Source: Hondaea fermentalgiana (lineage: Eukaryota > Sar > Bigyra > Thraustochytrida > Thraustochytriidae). From it: a stretch of DNA of 64,000 nucleotides. The translations under genes and the position numbers were made by a program. The stretch covers positions 133,983 through 197,982 of the forward strand of contig NPFB01000092.1 in NCBI GenBank assembly GCA_014084085.1, given 5' to 3'. The notes beneath the pieces are model-generated. The model made no database searches, had not been told where the DNA came from, and was given only the letters and a program-made list of their open reading frames with translations. Below are positions 9,538 to 18,636 of the stretch, piece by piece (position 1 is the stretch's first letter; the number at the start of each line of letters is the position of its first letter).

Positions 9538-11313
9538 ATGCACGGGTTCTTACTACGGATCGCATTGAGCGCGCTCGCTCTTGCACTCGTGCCTCAAGCT
9601 GCTGCTGCTGCTGCTGCTGCTGCTACTGCTACTGCTACTGCTACTGCTACTTGGACGAACGAAAGACCACAACACTTGGGCTCAGCAGCAGCAACAACAA
9701 CATTTACATCAACGATGATGAGGTCGCTCGTCTCAACTCTTGAGACCGACTCGGATATTGCCAATCTTGACTTTGTCACGGACGATGTGCATGGAAACGA
9801 GGCAAAGGAGGAGGAAGAAGAAGGAGGAGCAGAGGACGGAGCTCAAGTTGCAAAGATCGACGATCCTCCTCAGCAGCCGTCCCCTGCACAAAGTTCTTCC
9901 CACAAACAGGATGAACATGAGCAGATCCACCTTGCAGGTGCCGAAGACAACAATGTCGAACATGATAAACCAACGTTAACCACTGCAGACTCCGACTTGG
10001 GTGAAGATTCGACACCTGATGAGGATGATCCAACTGTAAGCTCAGGGGTTGCTGCGTCAGAATCGCCGCCAATTAAACATCGAGGTCCAAAGTCGAAAGC
10101 AACCGCTCTGGGCTTGCATGCCCACGAGGACGATGCGGAATACTTTTACACCAACGAAAAGGGACGTCCAAACAAAGCCAAGCAGGACAGGGAAGCAAAA
10201 GATTCGATTCTAACCATTGCAGACCACCTCCGCGCCTCAATCTCTGCCGATGAAACCGCTCCGCATCATGAAATTCTCAAAGCTCATCACCCCAAACAAC
10301 CTGTGAGCGTGGGCGATGACCTTCTTTGGATGTCTGAGGCGCCCGGGACCAGCTCGATCATCTTGTTTGTCTTAGTAGGTTGCATTGCTTTCGCCTTTCA
10401 GCGTAGCGCGCGGCTACGATTTGCCGCTTCGCGCATCTTGGCGTGGGCGCGACGCCGATTGACCTTTGTCGCGCCGAGACTTGCGGCGCGCATACGTGGA
10501 CTGGTCCCCGCGTCTCTAAGCTCGAGCAAGCGCTCGTCAGGGCGCCACACCGTCTCGGACTCTGCTGGAGCCAGCGGGACTGCGAATCCCTTTGCACTGC
10601 CACGTGCTAAATTCAGCGACTTGCAGGATCACGTGAGCGCTCTTGCCTCGAGTGTGACAAAGAAGGCTGTAAAGTCAGAAGATGCACGCAAACACACTGA
10701 GATGCAAAGTCTCGCCCGTGCCGGCGCTCTCAAGCCTCAGCGTCGCGACGTTCCGTCGGGCTTTCGCTCCGTGATCAGCGATGAAGCCATGGAGTCTCTA
10801 TTGGGTCATCTTCCCGAACGACTTACAGCAATGAATTGGTCATTGCTCTACGCGAGCGAGGTCCACGGATACAATCTGACGACTGCCTACCAGAAAGCGC
10901 AAGGTCACGGGCCTTTTCTCGTTGTTGTTATGGACATGAACCGCTACGTTTTTGGCGCTTTCAGCAATGAGGCGCTCGCTTGCGGGCCACGCCAGTACTA
11001 CGGGACGGGGGAATCGTTTATTTTTCAACTCGAGCCTGCTTTCCGTTGCCACCACTGGAGTGGCGGGAATAGCCAGTTTGTTTTATCCACAAAAGACATG
11101 CTCGCCTTTGGCGGCGGAGGCCATTTTGCGCTTTTCTTAGACGCTATGTTTGAGCAGGGCTCAAGCGAAGCAGGTTCGACAACATTCGAGCCATACGAAG
11201 GTCTTGCGAGCAACTCTCGCTTCAAGTGCTGTGCTGTGGAAATCTGGGGATTCACTTCGCCCATGCTTTCTTCACCGAAACGCCGCGCAAGACCATTTCC
11301 GACTTTTCGGTAA
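9538..11313 (+). CDS. membrane-anchored TLDc-domain protein
   Basis: A single exon of 591 residues. The N-terminus MHGFLLRIALSALALALVPQA is a signal peptide, followed by a poly-Ala then Ala-Thr run encoded by GCT/ACT repeats. A long acidic, Glu/Asp/His-rich region (about 60-265) precedes one membrane span (SIILFVLVGCIAFAFQ, about 272-287) and an Arg-rich stop-transfer stretch. The C-terminal TLDc domain is about 407-575: a start around GFRSVISDEAMESLLGHLPE, then WSLLYASEVHGYNLTTAY, FLVVVMDMNRYVFGAF, YYGTGESFIFQLEP and GGGGHFALFLD. Most TLDc proteins (Oxr1, Ncoa7, TBC1D24) protect against oxidative stress or bind the V-ATPase from the cytosol. Here the predicted topology puts an acidic domain in the ER/secretory lumen and TLDc in the cytosol. 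The ATG at 9538 is chosen because it begins the signal peptide. Confidence 0.85.
   Translation: MHGFLLRIALSALALALVPQAAAAAAAAATATATATATWTNERPQHLGSAAATTTFTSTMMRSLVSTLETDSDIANLDFVTDDVHGNEAKEEEEEGGAEDGAQVAKIDDPPQQPSPAQSSSHKQDEHEQIHLAGAEDNNVEHDKPTLTTADSDLGEDSTPDEDDPTVSSGVAASESPPIKHRGPKSKATALGLHAHEDDAEYFYTNEKGRPNKAKQDREAKDSILTIADHLRASISADETAPHHEILKAHHPKQPVSVGDDLLWMSEAPGTSSIILFVLVGCIAFAFQRSARLRFAASRILAWARRRLTFVAPRLAARIRGLVPASLSSSKRSSGRHTVSDSAGASGTANPFALPRAKFSDLQDHVSALASSVTKKAVKSEDARKHTEMQSLARAGALKPQRRDVPSGFRSVISDEAMESLLGHLPERLTAMNWSLLYASEVHGYNLTTAYQKAQGHGPFLVVVMDMNRYVFGAFSNEALACGPRQYYGTGESFIFQLEPAFRCHHWSGGNSQFVLSTKDMLAFGGGGHFALFLDAMFEQGSSEAGSTTFEPYEGLASNSRFKCCAVEIWGFTSPMLSSPKRRARPFPTFR
9598..9653. 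repeat. GCT/ACT triplet repeat within coding sequence
   Basis: Tandem GCT then alternating ACT-GCT triplets encode Ala9 then (Ala-Thr)n just after the signal peptide of the TLDc protein. A length-variable low-complexity insert is likely. Confidence 0.9.
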
Positions 11314-11652
11314 ATGTATACAGCTGTTTTCTTTATTTGTTGTGTGCCGTTTCTTGATTTCTGTTTTGGAAAATCAGCCTCTCCATGCTACACGTGTGAT
11401 TCTGTTCATTTGAAGAATGCGCTATTTCATCGACAATGGGCCAAGGTGAATTTATAAATCATTGAAAGTAAGGGTTAGAATTACAATTACATCTTTACGC
11501 GCTCAGGCAAAGAGGTTTGGTCCTCTTCCGAGAAAGAAACACAAAAAGGAAGACGATGACGACGACGACAATGATGCAGTCCCGGTGCACGACTGGATTT
11601 TCAAAATCGTTCAGACCGTTCGCGTCGCTGATCCAAGCCTCCGGGGCGGGGG
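11314..11652. other. convergent intergenic region
   Basis: Lies between the 3' ends of the TLDc gene and the F-box gene. AT-richer than its surroundings, consistent with 3' UTRs and polyadenylation signals. No gene seen. Confidence 0.6.
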
Positions 11653-13875
11653 TTAAGGCCGTGAGGAAGACGCAGCCCGTGAAGCGCGCGCACGCTCGGA
11701 CGCGGACCTTCGCACAGTTTCTGGCGCCGCAATGCTCACACCACGATGACGCGGAAGCGGCGGACCTAGACGACTCGAGCTGCTGCTGCTTTCGCCAGCA
11801 GCATTGCCACGCGTGTTGTTCGCTGCGAGCTGCAAACTCATCTTCTCAAGCATCTTGGGATGCGTCATACTCAAGTCTGCGCGCGAAGGTGCCTCATCGT
11901 ACACTGTGACGTTGATCAGATACAATGTGCAAATGCTGAACCAGACGAAAAGGGGCGTAAATACCTCCATCCACGTGAGCGGCTCACCCGCGGCGTCAAA
12001 CTTGATGACCAGCAAGACTTGGAAAGCGACGAGCGGCGCGAAGATCACCAACATGACAACGACGACAAGAAGACTGTCAGAGATGTCTTTGCGTGTGTAC
12101 AGACTCTGTGCAAGAGTGACAAAGAGAAAAATAAGGAGCTCGCCTTCGAAAACCCAAAGCGGAATGAGCACCACAGCAATGGAGACGGAGACATAGCGAT
12201 CCAGGTACAATGGAAGCGCAATGGCAAAAACTGTCACGGGAAGCCACACAGAAAACATGAGCACCAAGTAAGGCGTCTTGAAATCATCCATGTCTTCGTG
12301 CGCGCCACACCATCGCAAAACCGGACTTAGTGCGAAAATAAGCAACATGATCCAAAAGGGCGAGAAGATGGCCATCCAAGGCCACGTCGTTGACGCTTCC
12401 ACTCGCATGCCAATAAAAATCACAAAAAGTACCAGGCTCACATAAAGTACAACCCCGCTACACATTGCAACTGGCTCTTCCCGAAAAACCTTGTGCATCC
12501 AAAATTGGATGAAACCCCGATAGTTCGGATACATGCCATAAAATAAAGAGTCCGACTTGGATGACCTGAGATACAAGACCGCGCCCATACAGATTCCCAC
12601 CGCAAAAAGACCAAAGAGGAAAAACAGAGGCGTCATGATCACCCAGATGCTTCCGTCAAGACGGCCGTCCATGCTCAACGCTACCAAAATGAAGAGCAGC
12701 AATGGGCAAATTCCAATCATGGGCGTTGTGAGATCCCAAGATATGGCCCGAATGCGTCGCTCCGTACGCGCTCGAAACGCAGATATCTCTCGAATTTCCT
12801 CGTTGATAATCACCTCCATGGCTGCAAGTCGAACACGCTCTTCGTAGTCGTAGATCTGTTGCAAATATACCGCCTTCTCACGGCAAGGGGCAAAATGCCC
12901 AGGGGTAGCTTGCGCGTCGGCCTCGTTAACCGTAGCTCGGTCTGTGCCGGGCGCTGGAGTCGCTGCGGCAGATGATGAGGATCTTCGAAGACTTTGCGCC
13001 CAAGTAGGCCGAACGACGAGCGAACCACCAAAGGGTCTTGACCACGACGGCCAAGACGGAGTCGCCGCTGGAGATGATGTGGTCGTCACAATCTGACTTT
13101 GACCCTGAGGCTGGCTCTGCTGGCTCGACGTCGATGAGATTGGATGCAAGTCGGATGTGCTATCATTTTCCAAATCAGCCGAGGATGTCAGCAGTGCGCC
13201 TGAACCAAAGCCGCGCTCGAGATCAAGATCTGGTCCATTTCGAGGGCCAGCAGTACTGAAAGGAATTAGCGAATGGGGCATGGGAAAGTCTTGCATGGCC
13301 CCAGAGGCCAGGCGCGGGCCCGAAAAGTCGAGAAATAAGAGACGACGCCAAAGCCGGGGATCGTCCGAGGCCCTTTGAAGCGATGAGCAGGTCATGGATA
13401 GTGAAAGAAGGTCGCGAGCTTCGAGGAAGACAAGAAGCTTGGCGACGAGTACTTGTTGCGGCACTTCGACAAGTCGGCTTACGAGAGACTTACTTGTGTC
13501 CCCCTTTCGCGCACGTTTCGAGCGCGCGCGGCGTCCATGCCATCGTTTGCTTCCCAATGCACCTTCCGAGCTTGCGTCTCCACCTTCGCCCTCCCCAGTC
13601 GCGGAGGCTTTCTCCCCAGAGCCTGATTCTTTGCGCTCTGGACTTTGCTGTGAAGGGGGTGCTGCTGGAGGAGGACGCGCCGCAGACGCCAGCTTTGCAC
13701 TCACCACGCTACTGCGTCTGCTGCCGATGTAGCTGCTGTCGATTCCAAATGGAGTATCGTTGCCCATGGTTGTGTCAGCTGTTGATGGGCCTGATATTGT
13801 GTTGGATCTCTCGTCATGACGAGGATCGGTCTCTGCATGTTCTCCCGATGGCAAGGGTCCGAGCTCAAGAGCCAT
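11653..13875 (-). CDS. F-box protein fused to a TMEM185-like multi-span membrane domain
   Basis: A single exon of 740 residues from ATG 13875 (the frame is open upstream but has no other ATG). Residues 1-125 are low-complexity, then basic. An F-box lies at about 134-180: VPQQVLVAKLLVFLEARDLLSLSMTCSSLQRASDDPRLWRRLLF. After a Ser-rich linker, residues about 380-660 hold roughly eight hydrophobic spans (for example IGICPLLLFILVALSM, MAIFSPFWIMLLIFAL, LLVVVVMLVIFAPLVAF). Their style is that of the transmembrane Fragile-X-F-associated (TMEM185) family, including paired W-x-x-x-F-x-P turns. The cytosolic C-terminus is Ser-rich. F-box domains recruit substrates to SCF ubiquitin ligases; joined to a polytopic domain this suggests membrane-localised ubiquitination, which is inference. 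Convergent with the TLDc gene. Confidence 0.78.
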   Translation of the reverse strand: MALELGPLPSGEHAETDPRHDERSNTISGPSTADTTMGNDTPFGIDSSYIGSRRSSVVSAKLASAARPPPAAPPSQQSPERKESGSGEKASATGEGEGGDASSEGALGSKRWHGRRARSKRARKGDTSKSLVSRLVEVPQQVLVAKLLVFLEARDLLSLSMTCSSLQRASDDPRLWRRLLFLDFSGPRLASGAMQDFPMPHSLIPFSTAGPRNGPDLDLERGFGSGALLTSSADLENDSTSDLHPISSTSSQQSQPQGQSQIVTTTSSPAATPSWPSWSRPFGGSLVVRPTWAQSLRRSSSSAAATPAPGTDRATVNEADAQATPGHFAPCREKAVYLQQIYDYEERVRLAAMEVIINEEIREISAFRARTERRIRAISWDLTTPMIGICPLLLFILVALSMDGRLDGSIWVIMTPLFFLFGLFAVGICMGAVLYLRSSKSDSLFYGMYPNYRGFIQFWMHKVFREEPVAMCSGVVLYVSLVLFVIFIGMRVEASTTWPWMAIFSPFWIMLLIFALSPVLRWCGAHEDMDDFKTPYLVLMFSVWLPVTVFAIALPLYLDRYVSVSIAVVLIPLWVFEGELLIFLFVTLAQSLYTRKDISDSLLVVVVMLVIFAPLVAFQVLLVIKFDAAGEPLTWMEVFTPLFVWFSICTLYLINVTVYDEAPSRADLSMTHPKMLEKMSLQLAANNTRGNAAGESSSSSSRLGPPLPRHRGVSIAAPETVRRSASERARASRAASSSRP

Positions 13876-14708
13876 AATTTTGTCGTGCCAAGATTGCCGA
13901 AAAAACAAAGAAGCCCTTTCTTCTCCTCCCGTTGCTTACGTTGACTGACGTAGGCCGCCGCAAATGTCAGAGGCGATGCTGGTTATTCCGCCGCTTTGTC
14001 TGCAGGATCTTGATCGAGTGCCGACTGCCAGTAGGTTAGGATAAGATAAGAAGAGGAGAAGAGAGAGAGGGAGAGAGAGCCTCTTGGGGGGACCGGCCGC
14101 TTCCGCTCTCCCACGAGGCGTGGCGCGCGCGCGTCCGCACAGCACGCGCGCGCGCGCGCAAAGGTATTTCTGAAGGAGTACCGAAGCGGCGCGCGAATCC
14201 GGCCTCGTCTGGATCAAGAGGCTCGACAAGGTTCTGAGCGCAGCTGCTCGTTCGCTCGCTCGCTCGCTTCACGGACCAAAAGAAGGAGGGGTGGCAAATG
14301 GCCACCGCCTCGCTCGCTCTCGCTTCGCTTCCCTTCTGGTTGCTCTCGGCGCGCGAGCGAGGGCGCCTTCAACCAGCGAACGCCAGAAGCTAGCCCGCAA
14401 GCGCTGGTCCTAGCCCCTCCTCTCCCGCCCTGCCTCGTCGGCTTGGCCTTTGGCCGGAGCCGCCTCGGCCGCGCGACTGAGAGGGACGCCGCCGCGGCTA
14501 CGTAGTCGTTTCGGCTTTGGTGCCCGGGCCAAGTTGACGATGAACGTGAAGCGCGTGTCCTGACTACGAGTTCTCTGTGAGCGAACAATCTCTGTGAGCG
14601 AACTCTTGGCGAGACGGCGTCAGCTAATCGCACGAGCCTGAGCTTGCGCGGAGCGTGTTTCTCTTTCTCTCATGGGGGGCGCGGCGACGCGCGACCAATG
14701 GATCCTTG
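13876..14708. other. GC-rich intergenic region
   Basis: Upstream of the F-box gene and downstream of the 3-exon gene. It contains GA-rich and CGCG-rich tracts (GAGAGAGAG around 14060-14080, CGCGCGCG around 14140-14160) and GCTC repeats. Frames here are Arg/Ser/Ala-rich noise. The F-box promoter presumably lies near its left end. Confidence 0.6.
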
Positions 14709-16883
14709 CTAAATAAGAGTCTCGCTTCTGGCGTTCTTGGTGGCGGCCTTTCGACCGGAGTTCACGCGTCGCTCGAACAAACAAGCCTCTTCTTTCAGAT
14801 CATTGTTGGCGCGAGAACGACTCGAAGACTCGAGACTCTGTGCGAGGCTTACTGCGTGCCTTGCAACGTCTGTAGCACGCCCAATGCGCTGTCTCTTTTG
14901 CGACAACGTTGGGCAACAAAGCAGAAGTTGCGTGCGCTTGCCACCTACCTTTGCGAGAAGCGAAGGATTCTCGAAGGCAGCCTCAGCCCAGGACGCGGGC
15001 CTGTTAGAACTTCTGGCTGTCCCCAGTTTCAAATCAAGAGGCTGCCGACGGCCCATGCTTGGTTTCGAGGCGCGTTCCGGCGCTCGCGACTTGGTAAAGG
15101 CCTTCAAAAATGCCAGGTCTGCTTGCGTTTCTGAGGCGGGCTTTTGATCGTCCGACTTGCATTTCTTCTTCTCGCACTCATCTTCACACGGAGATAGTGC
15201 CAAGAGACCTTGCTCAATGGCGTCATATACAGAAGAAGCCTATGCGTGGTCGTGTTAGCATATTGCAAGCTTGACTCCAACAATTAATCCTGCACGTACC
15301 AATCCAATCTGCTCGGCATCCACGCACATGCGAGAGACACAGGGAGTTAGCGCCAAAGACTTACTTCTCATGCGTAAAAATCGCGCATGACCGAAATTGA
15401 AGCGTCAACCTACCTTGCTCAGTCGCCGATAACGTGGAATTTGGGCCACGCGGCATGCTAACTCCAGTTGATCTCGTGTCAGCTGCAACGACGCAACTCG
15501 GATGAAGGCATTTCTCTTGCGGATCAAATCGCAATCCACGTTTGGTATCGAGTAGAGCTGGGCGAGTTTCTCCAGAACGTTTTGCTCTCGCTTCTTGAGG
15601 GCTTCGGCATCCACTATAGGCACAACTCGTTGCTGCTTTTTCGACTGCGAGCTGATGAGTGATTGCTCTTGTTTCGTCTGCGAAGATGGCGCCCCCGAAC
15701 GGGAGCTGGTACTCCTTGACAGGGTCGTCGGGGGGGAGCTCTGCTTTGACAATTTGGTTGTTGACGCAGACGTCGACTTTGCCGCCGCGGGTGTTGTCGT
15801 GCATAAAGTAGCATCATTTCCATGCAAAGCATCGCTTCTTTGCAGTTCACACTGCGTCCCGGGCGGTCTTGGCTCCAATTCTGCGCTTGTTACCAGCGGT
15901 TGTACGGTACGCGACTGCTCTTTGCAATTTTTTGCCTTTGTTGCAAGCTGCGAGGTCATCTGGTTGTGTCCGCGCTGTGCTTCTCCTTTGGCTGACGTTG
16001 ACCTTGTGATCATTTTCGCTGATTGCGAAAGCGCAGGCTTCTCTTGCGTGAAGACGGGCTTCTCCTTTGTTTGCGTTCTGTGTGTCTCTTTTGAGGCGAG
16101 GGAGGTGCTTGCGGAGAATGAAGTTTGTTTTTCCTTTGCCCGACATGAAGTTTTGGTGGCGCATGTCGATCGCAATGCGCTTTCAGAATGAGATTGCGGT
16201 TGGCTTGTTCCGTGTTTTTGCCGTGCGATGAGCTTTTCGGATCCATGTTTCGCGCCTTCAAATTTCGTGCCGCCTGCACCCGGCAAGTCACTTGACCGCT
16301 GCTTCAGATCATCTTTGTGCAGCGGCGTAGACGCAACGTGCGTACAAAAAGGCATTGCACTGTTTCCCTTTTTTTGCTCTGTTGTAGTCGGGCAGCCGAC
16401 GTGTCCGTCAAGGCGTGGGCATTTCTCTTGGTGTACGGAAGGCAAGGACTGCGGAATCCGTTCCAGGTCTGCCCAAAGCTCAGGAGGCAGAAGATGTGTA
16501 GGAGGCGGCGGTGGAATGCAATGCGCATGCTTCGTTGTGGTCGACTCGCAGCGCGACAAGGACGGTTCTTGTGGTGGCGAAGCATGCGCGTTTGGCGGCA
16601 CCTTCGCGTGGGAGTAATCACAGAGAGCAGATTCTGAGGGCGGTAGCTGACAAGCACGGACGCTCGATTGACCTGACATTTGTTCATGCGCTGCTTTGCT
16701 AGGCTGTGAATCCGCTTCGAAACGCAATGCCATGATTCCATTCTTGTTTTGCAACTGAGATGCATCTCTTCTTTGTGTGGCAGGTTCTGATAGCTGTGCT
16801 GGCGGGTCTTTGTGCGCGTTTCTGGTGTCTGCCTTTGCTACGGAAGAGCTCATTGGCCTCTCGGAAGTTTGAGACAGTGGCAT
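14709..16883 (-). CDS. unrecognised 3-exon protein with low-complexity N-terminus
   Basis: Exons 16883-15414, 15359-15300 and 15239-14709 (donors GTAGGT and GTACGT) give 686 residues. Residues 1-420 are Ser/Thr/Gln/Lys-rich and look disordered. The structured part begins about residue 425 (VDAEALKKREQNVLEKLAQL) and continues through RVASLQLTRDQLELACRVAQ and PRYRRLSK. It crosses the first splice into SLALTPCVSRMCVDAEQIGL (exon 2, 20 residues) and the second into ASSVYDAIEQGLLALSP. Across both splices the helical sequence reads smoothly, which is why I trust them. The rest is basic and Ser-rich. I do not recognise the family; a nuclear or cytosolic helical adaptor is only a guess. ATG 16883 is the first in frame. 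Confidence 0.68.
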
Positions 16884-17390
16884 GGCTTCCGGGCACGTGG
16901 AGAGGGGAAATGTACTTTTCGAGAGTCCGCAAATGATGTTTCACAATCCCACCTCCGATACTGTCGACGGCGCAAAAAAGCTTGGCTAAATGCAGAAGTA
17001 GCAGAACCAGCACCACCAGCACCACCAGCACTACCACCAGCAAGCAACGAGGGCGATCTTGGTCGCCTGAGCGACAAGATATCTTTGAAACGTTTCAAAT
17101 GACCTTGACGATTTGAATCCAGAACTTGTACTAGAACTATTACTACTACTTGGGCAGGTAGGTAGTTAAAGGGAGATTTCAAAAATCGGCCTTGTCAATG
17201 AAGCTGAAGGCCAGGAAAAGCTCTCTACGCCGCGCAGTTCTTTGCACGCCATGGACGTCGCGACCCGGACGAATTCAAAAAATAATAATAAATGATGCGA
17301 GACGAGCAAGTATCAAGTCAGCAAGCGGCGCGTACGTGCAGAAAGACGGCTTATGCAAAAGACGGCTGCAATCGTGGCGCGTGAGGATTC

Positions 17391-17666
17391 ATGCGCTCTG
17401 TTGCAAGAAATCCTTCTTTTCTGAAAATTCAAAGTGGGACTTCGGACGCCTTCCCGTCAGAAATGGTGATGGCGACGATTCGCGACCTTTTCCGCGCGGA
17501 GAGCCGAACATGGCGACACGGCAAAGAGGCGAATCTTTCTTCCCATTGTGTAGAGAAAACTGACGAAACAGAATCGGTCGACTCCGGCCCGCCTCCGTAC
17601 GCTTTTAGAAGGTTCCTCTCACGGCAGCATTCTCACGATGGACTGTTTGAGGATGGCAACTCGTAG
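17391..17666 (+). CDS. possible small hypothetical protein
   Basis: An ATG-started frame of 91 residues with mixed composition (EMVMATIRDLFRAESRTW, then acidic and polar residues, ending FEDGNS). It is less biased than its neighbours but has no recognised family. A longer overlapping frame from ATG 17198 is very basic and less likely. It would be divergent from the 3-exon gene at 16883. It could equally be chance. Confidence 0.25.
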   Translation: MRSVARNPSFLKIQSGTSDAFPSEMVMATIRDLFRAESRTWRHGKEANLSSHCVEKTDETESVDSGPPPYAFRRFLSRQHSHDGLFEDGNS

Positions 17667-18536
17667 TCGGAGGCTCGTTTGACACGTGGGTGGATTACCA
17701 TACCATTTAGAAGGTGGGCCAAATGTACCCGTGTACCCGTACTAGGGTAGGAGAGCCGGACGCGTGGAGGTCTTCTTTGTCCTTCCGTGGGATCAGGCAC
17801 AGGGTCTATCGTCGCTCTCCGTTAGCGCCTGTGTCTTTGGAACCGCCTCGTGTCCTGGAGATCATTGTTCGGACCGCACCGCCGCTCGTCAGTTGCACGA
17901 CGTTCCATTTTCCCCTGGCGGCGGAGGTAGGCATCTCCCGCGCCTCCGCGTTCACGCAAAAATGATGCGCATGCTACGCCTGCGACGGCTCCCATGAAAT
18001 CCTCTTGAGTTGGGTTGGGCCCAGGAGAGGGTTGTGGCAGCGGCTGGGCGCGGCACGGACGCATAGCATGCGTGTCCTTGCCTTGATGCACTCTCTCACT
18101 GTTCCGTGCATTGCATGCACTTCCAGCACGGCACCGCTGCTGCTCTGCATCCGGGCCCGAATCGTCCTTCCTTCCTCATCCCTTTGCACAGCACAGTAGC
18201 ACAGCACAACACAAGCGAGGAAAGAACAAACGTCACGGTGGTCTGGCAACCTATGAAGAGTGGTGAGGCCGTGGGCGAGGTGGCTGCTTGGATGGTTTGC
18301 TGCCATGCTGCATTTCCTTGCCGGCTCTGCCCGCCGCCACCGTAGACAGCGCGGCGGTCTGCACTGCGAGAAAGGTGCCCCCGCCCAACGCGGAGATGTG
18401 GTGAGAAATTGACGCGTGGCGGTTTTTATGCCAGCTTCCTTTGCTTGTGGGGGAAGAAGAAGAAGAAGAAATTAGGAAGGGGAGGGCGGCCGGGCTTGCT
18501 TCGAGGGCGCCGTCGACCGCGATTCTCGAATTCTGG

Positions 18537-18636
18537 TCACGACTCCGGCCATGCCTGCCACAACCAGCTGCAGCCTTTGTCCACGACTCCAGCCATGCCT
18601 GTCACAGCCAGCTGCAGCCTTTGTCCACGACTGGCC
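18537..18636. repeat. 44-base minisatellite, about 2.3 copies
   Basis: Two consecutive 44-base units (18537-18580 and 18581-18624) share nearly all bases, each containing CAGCTGCAGCC, followed by a partial third unit. Confidence 0.85.
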
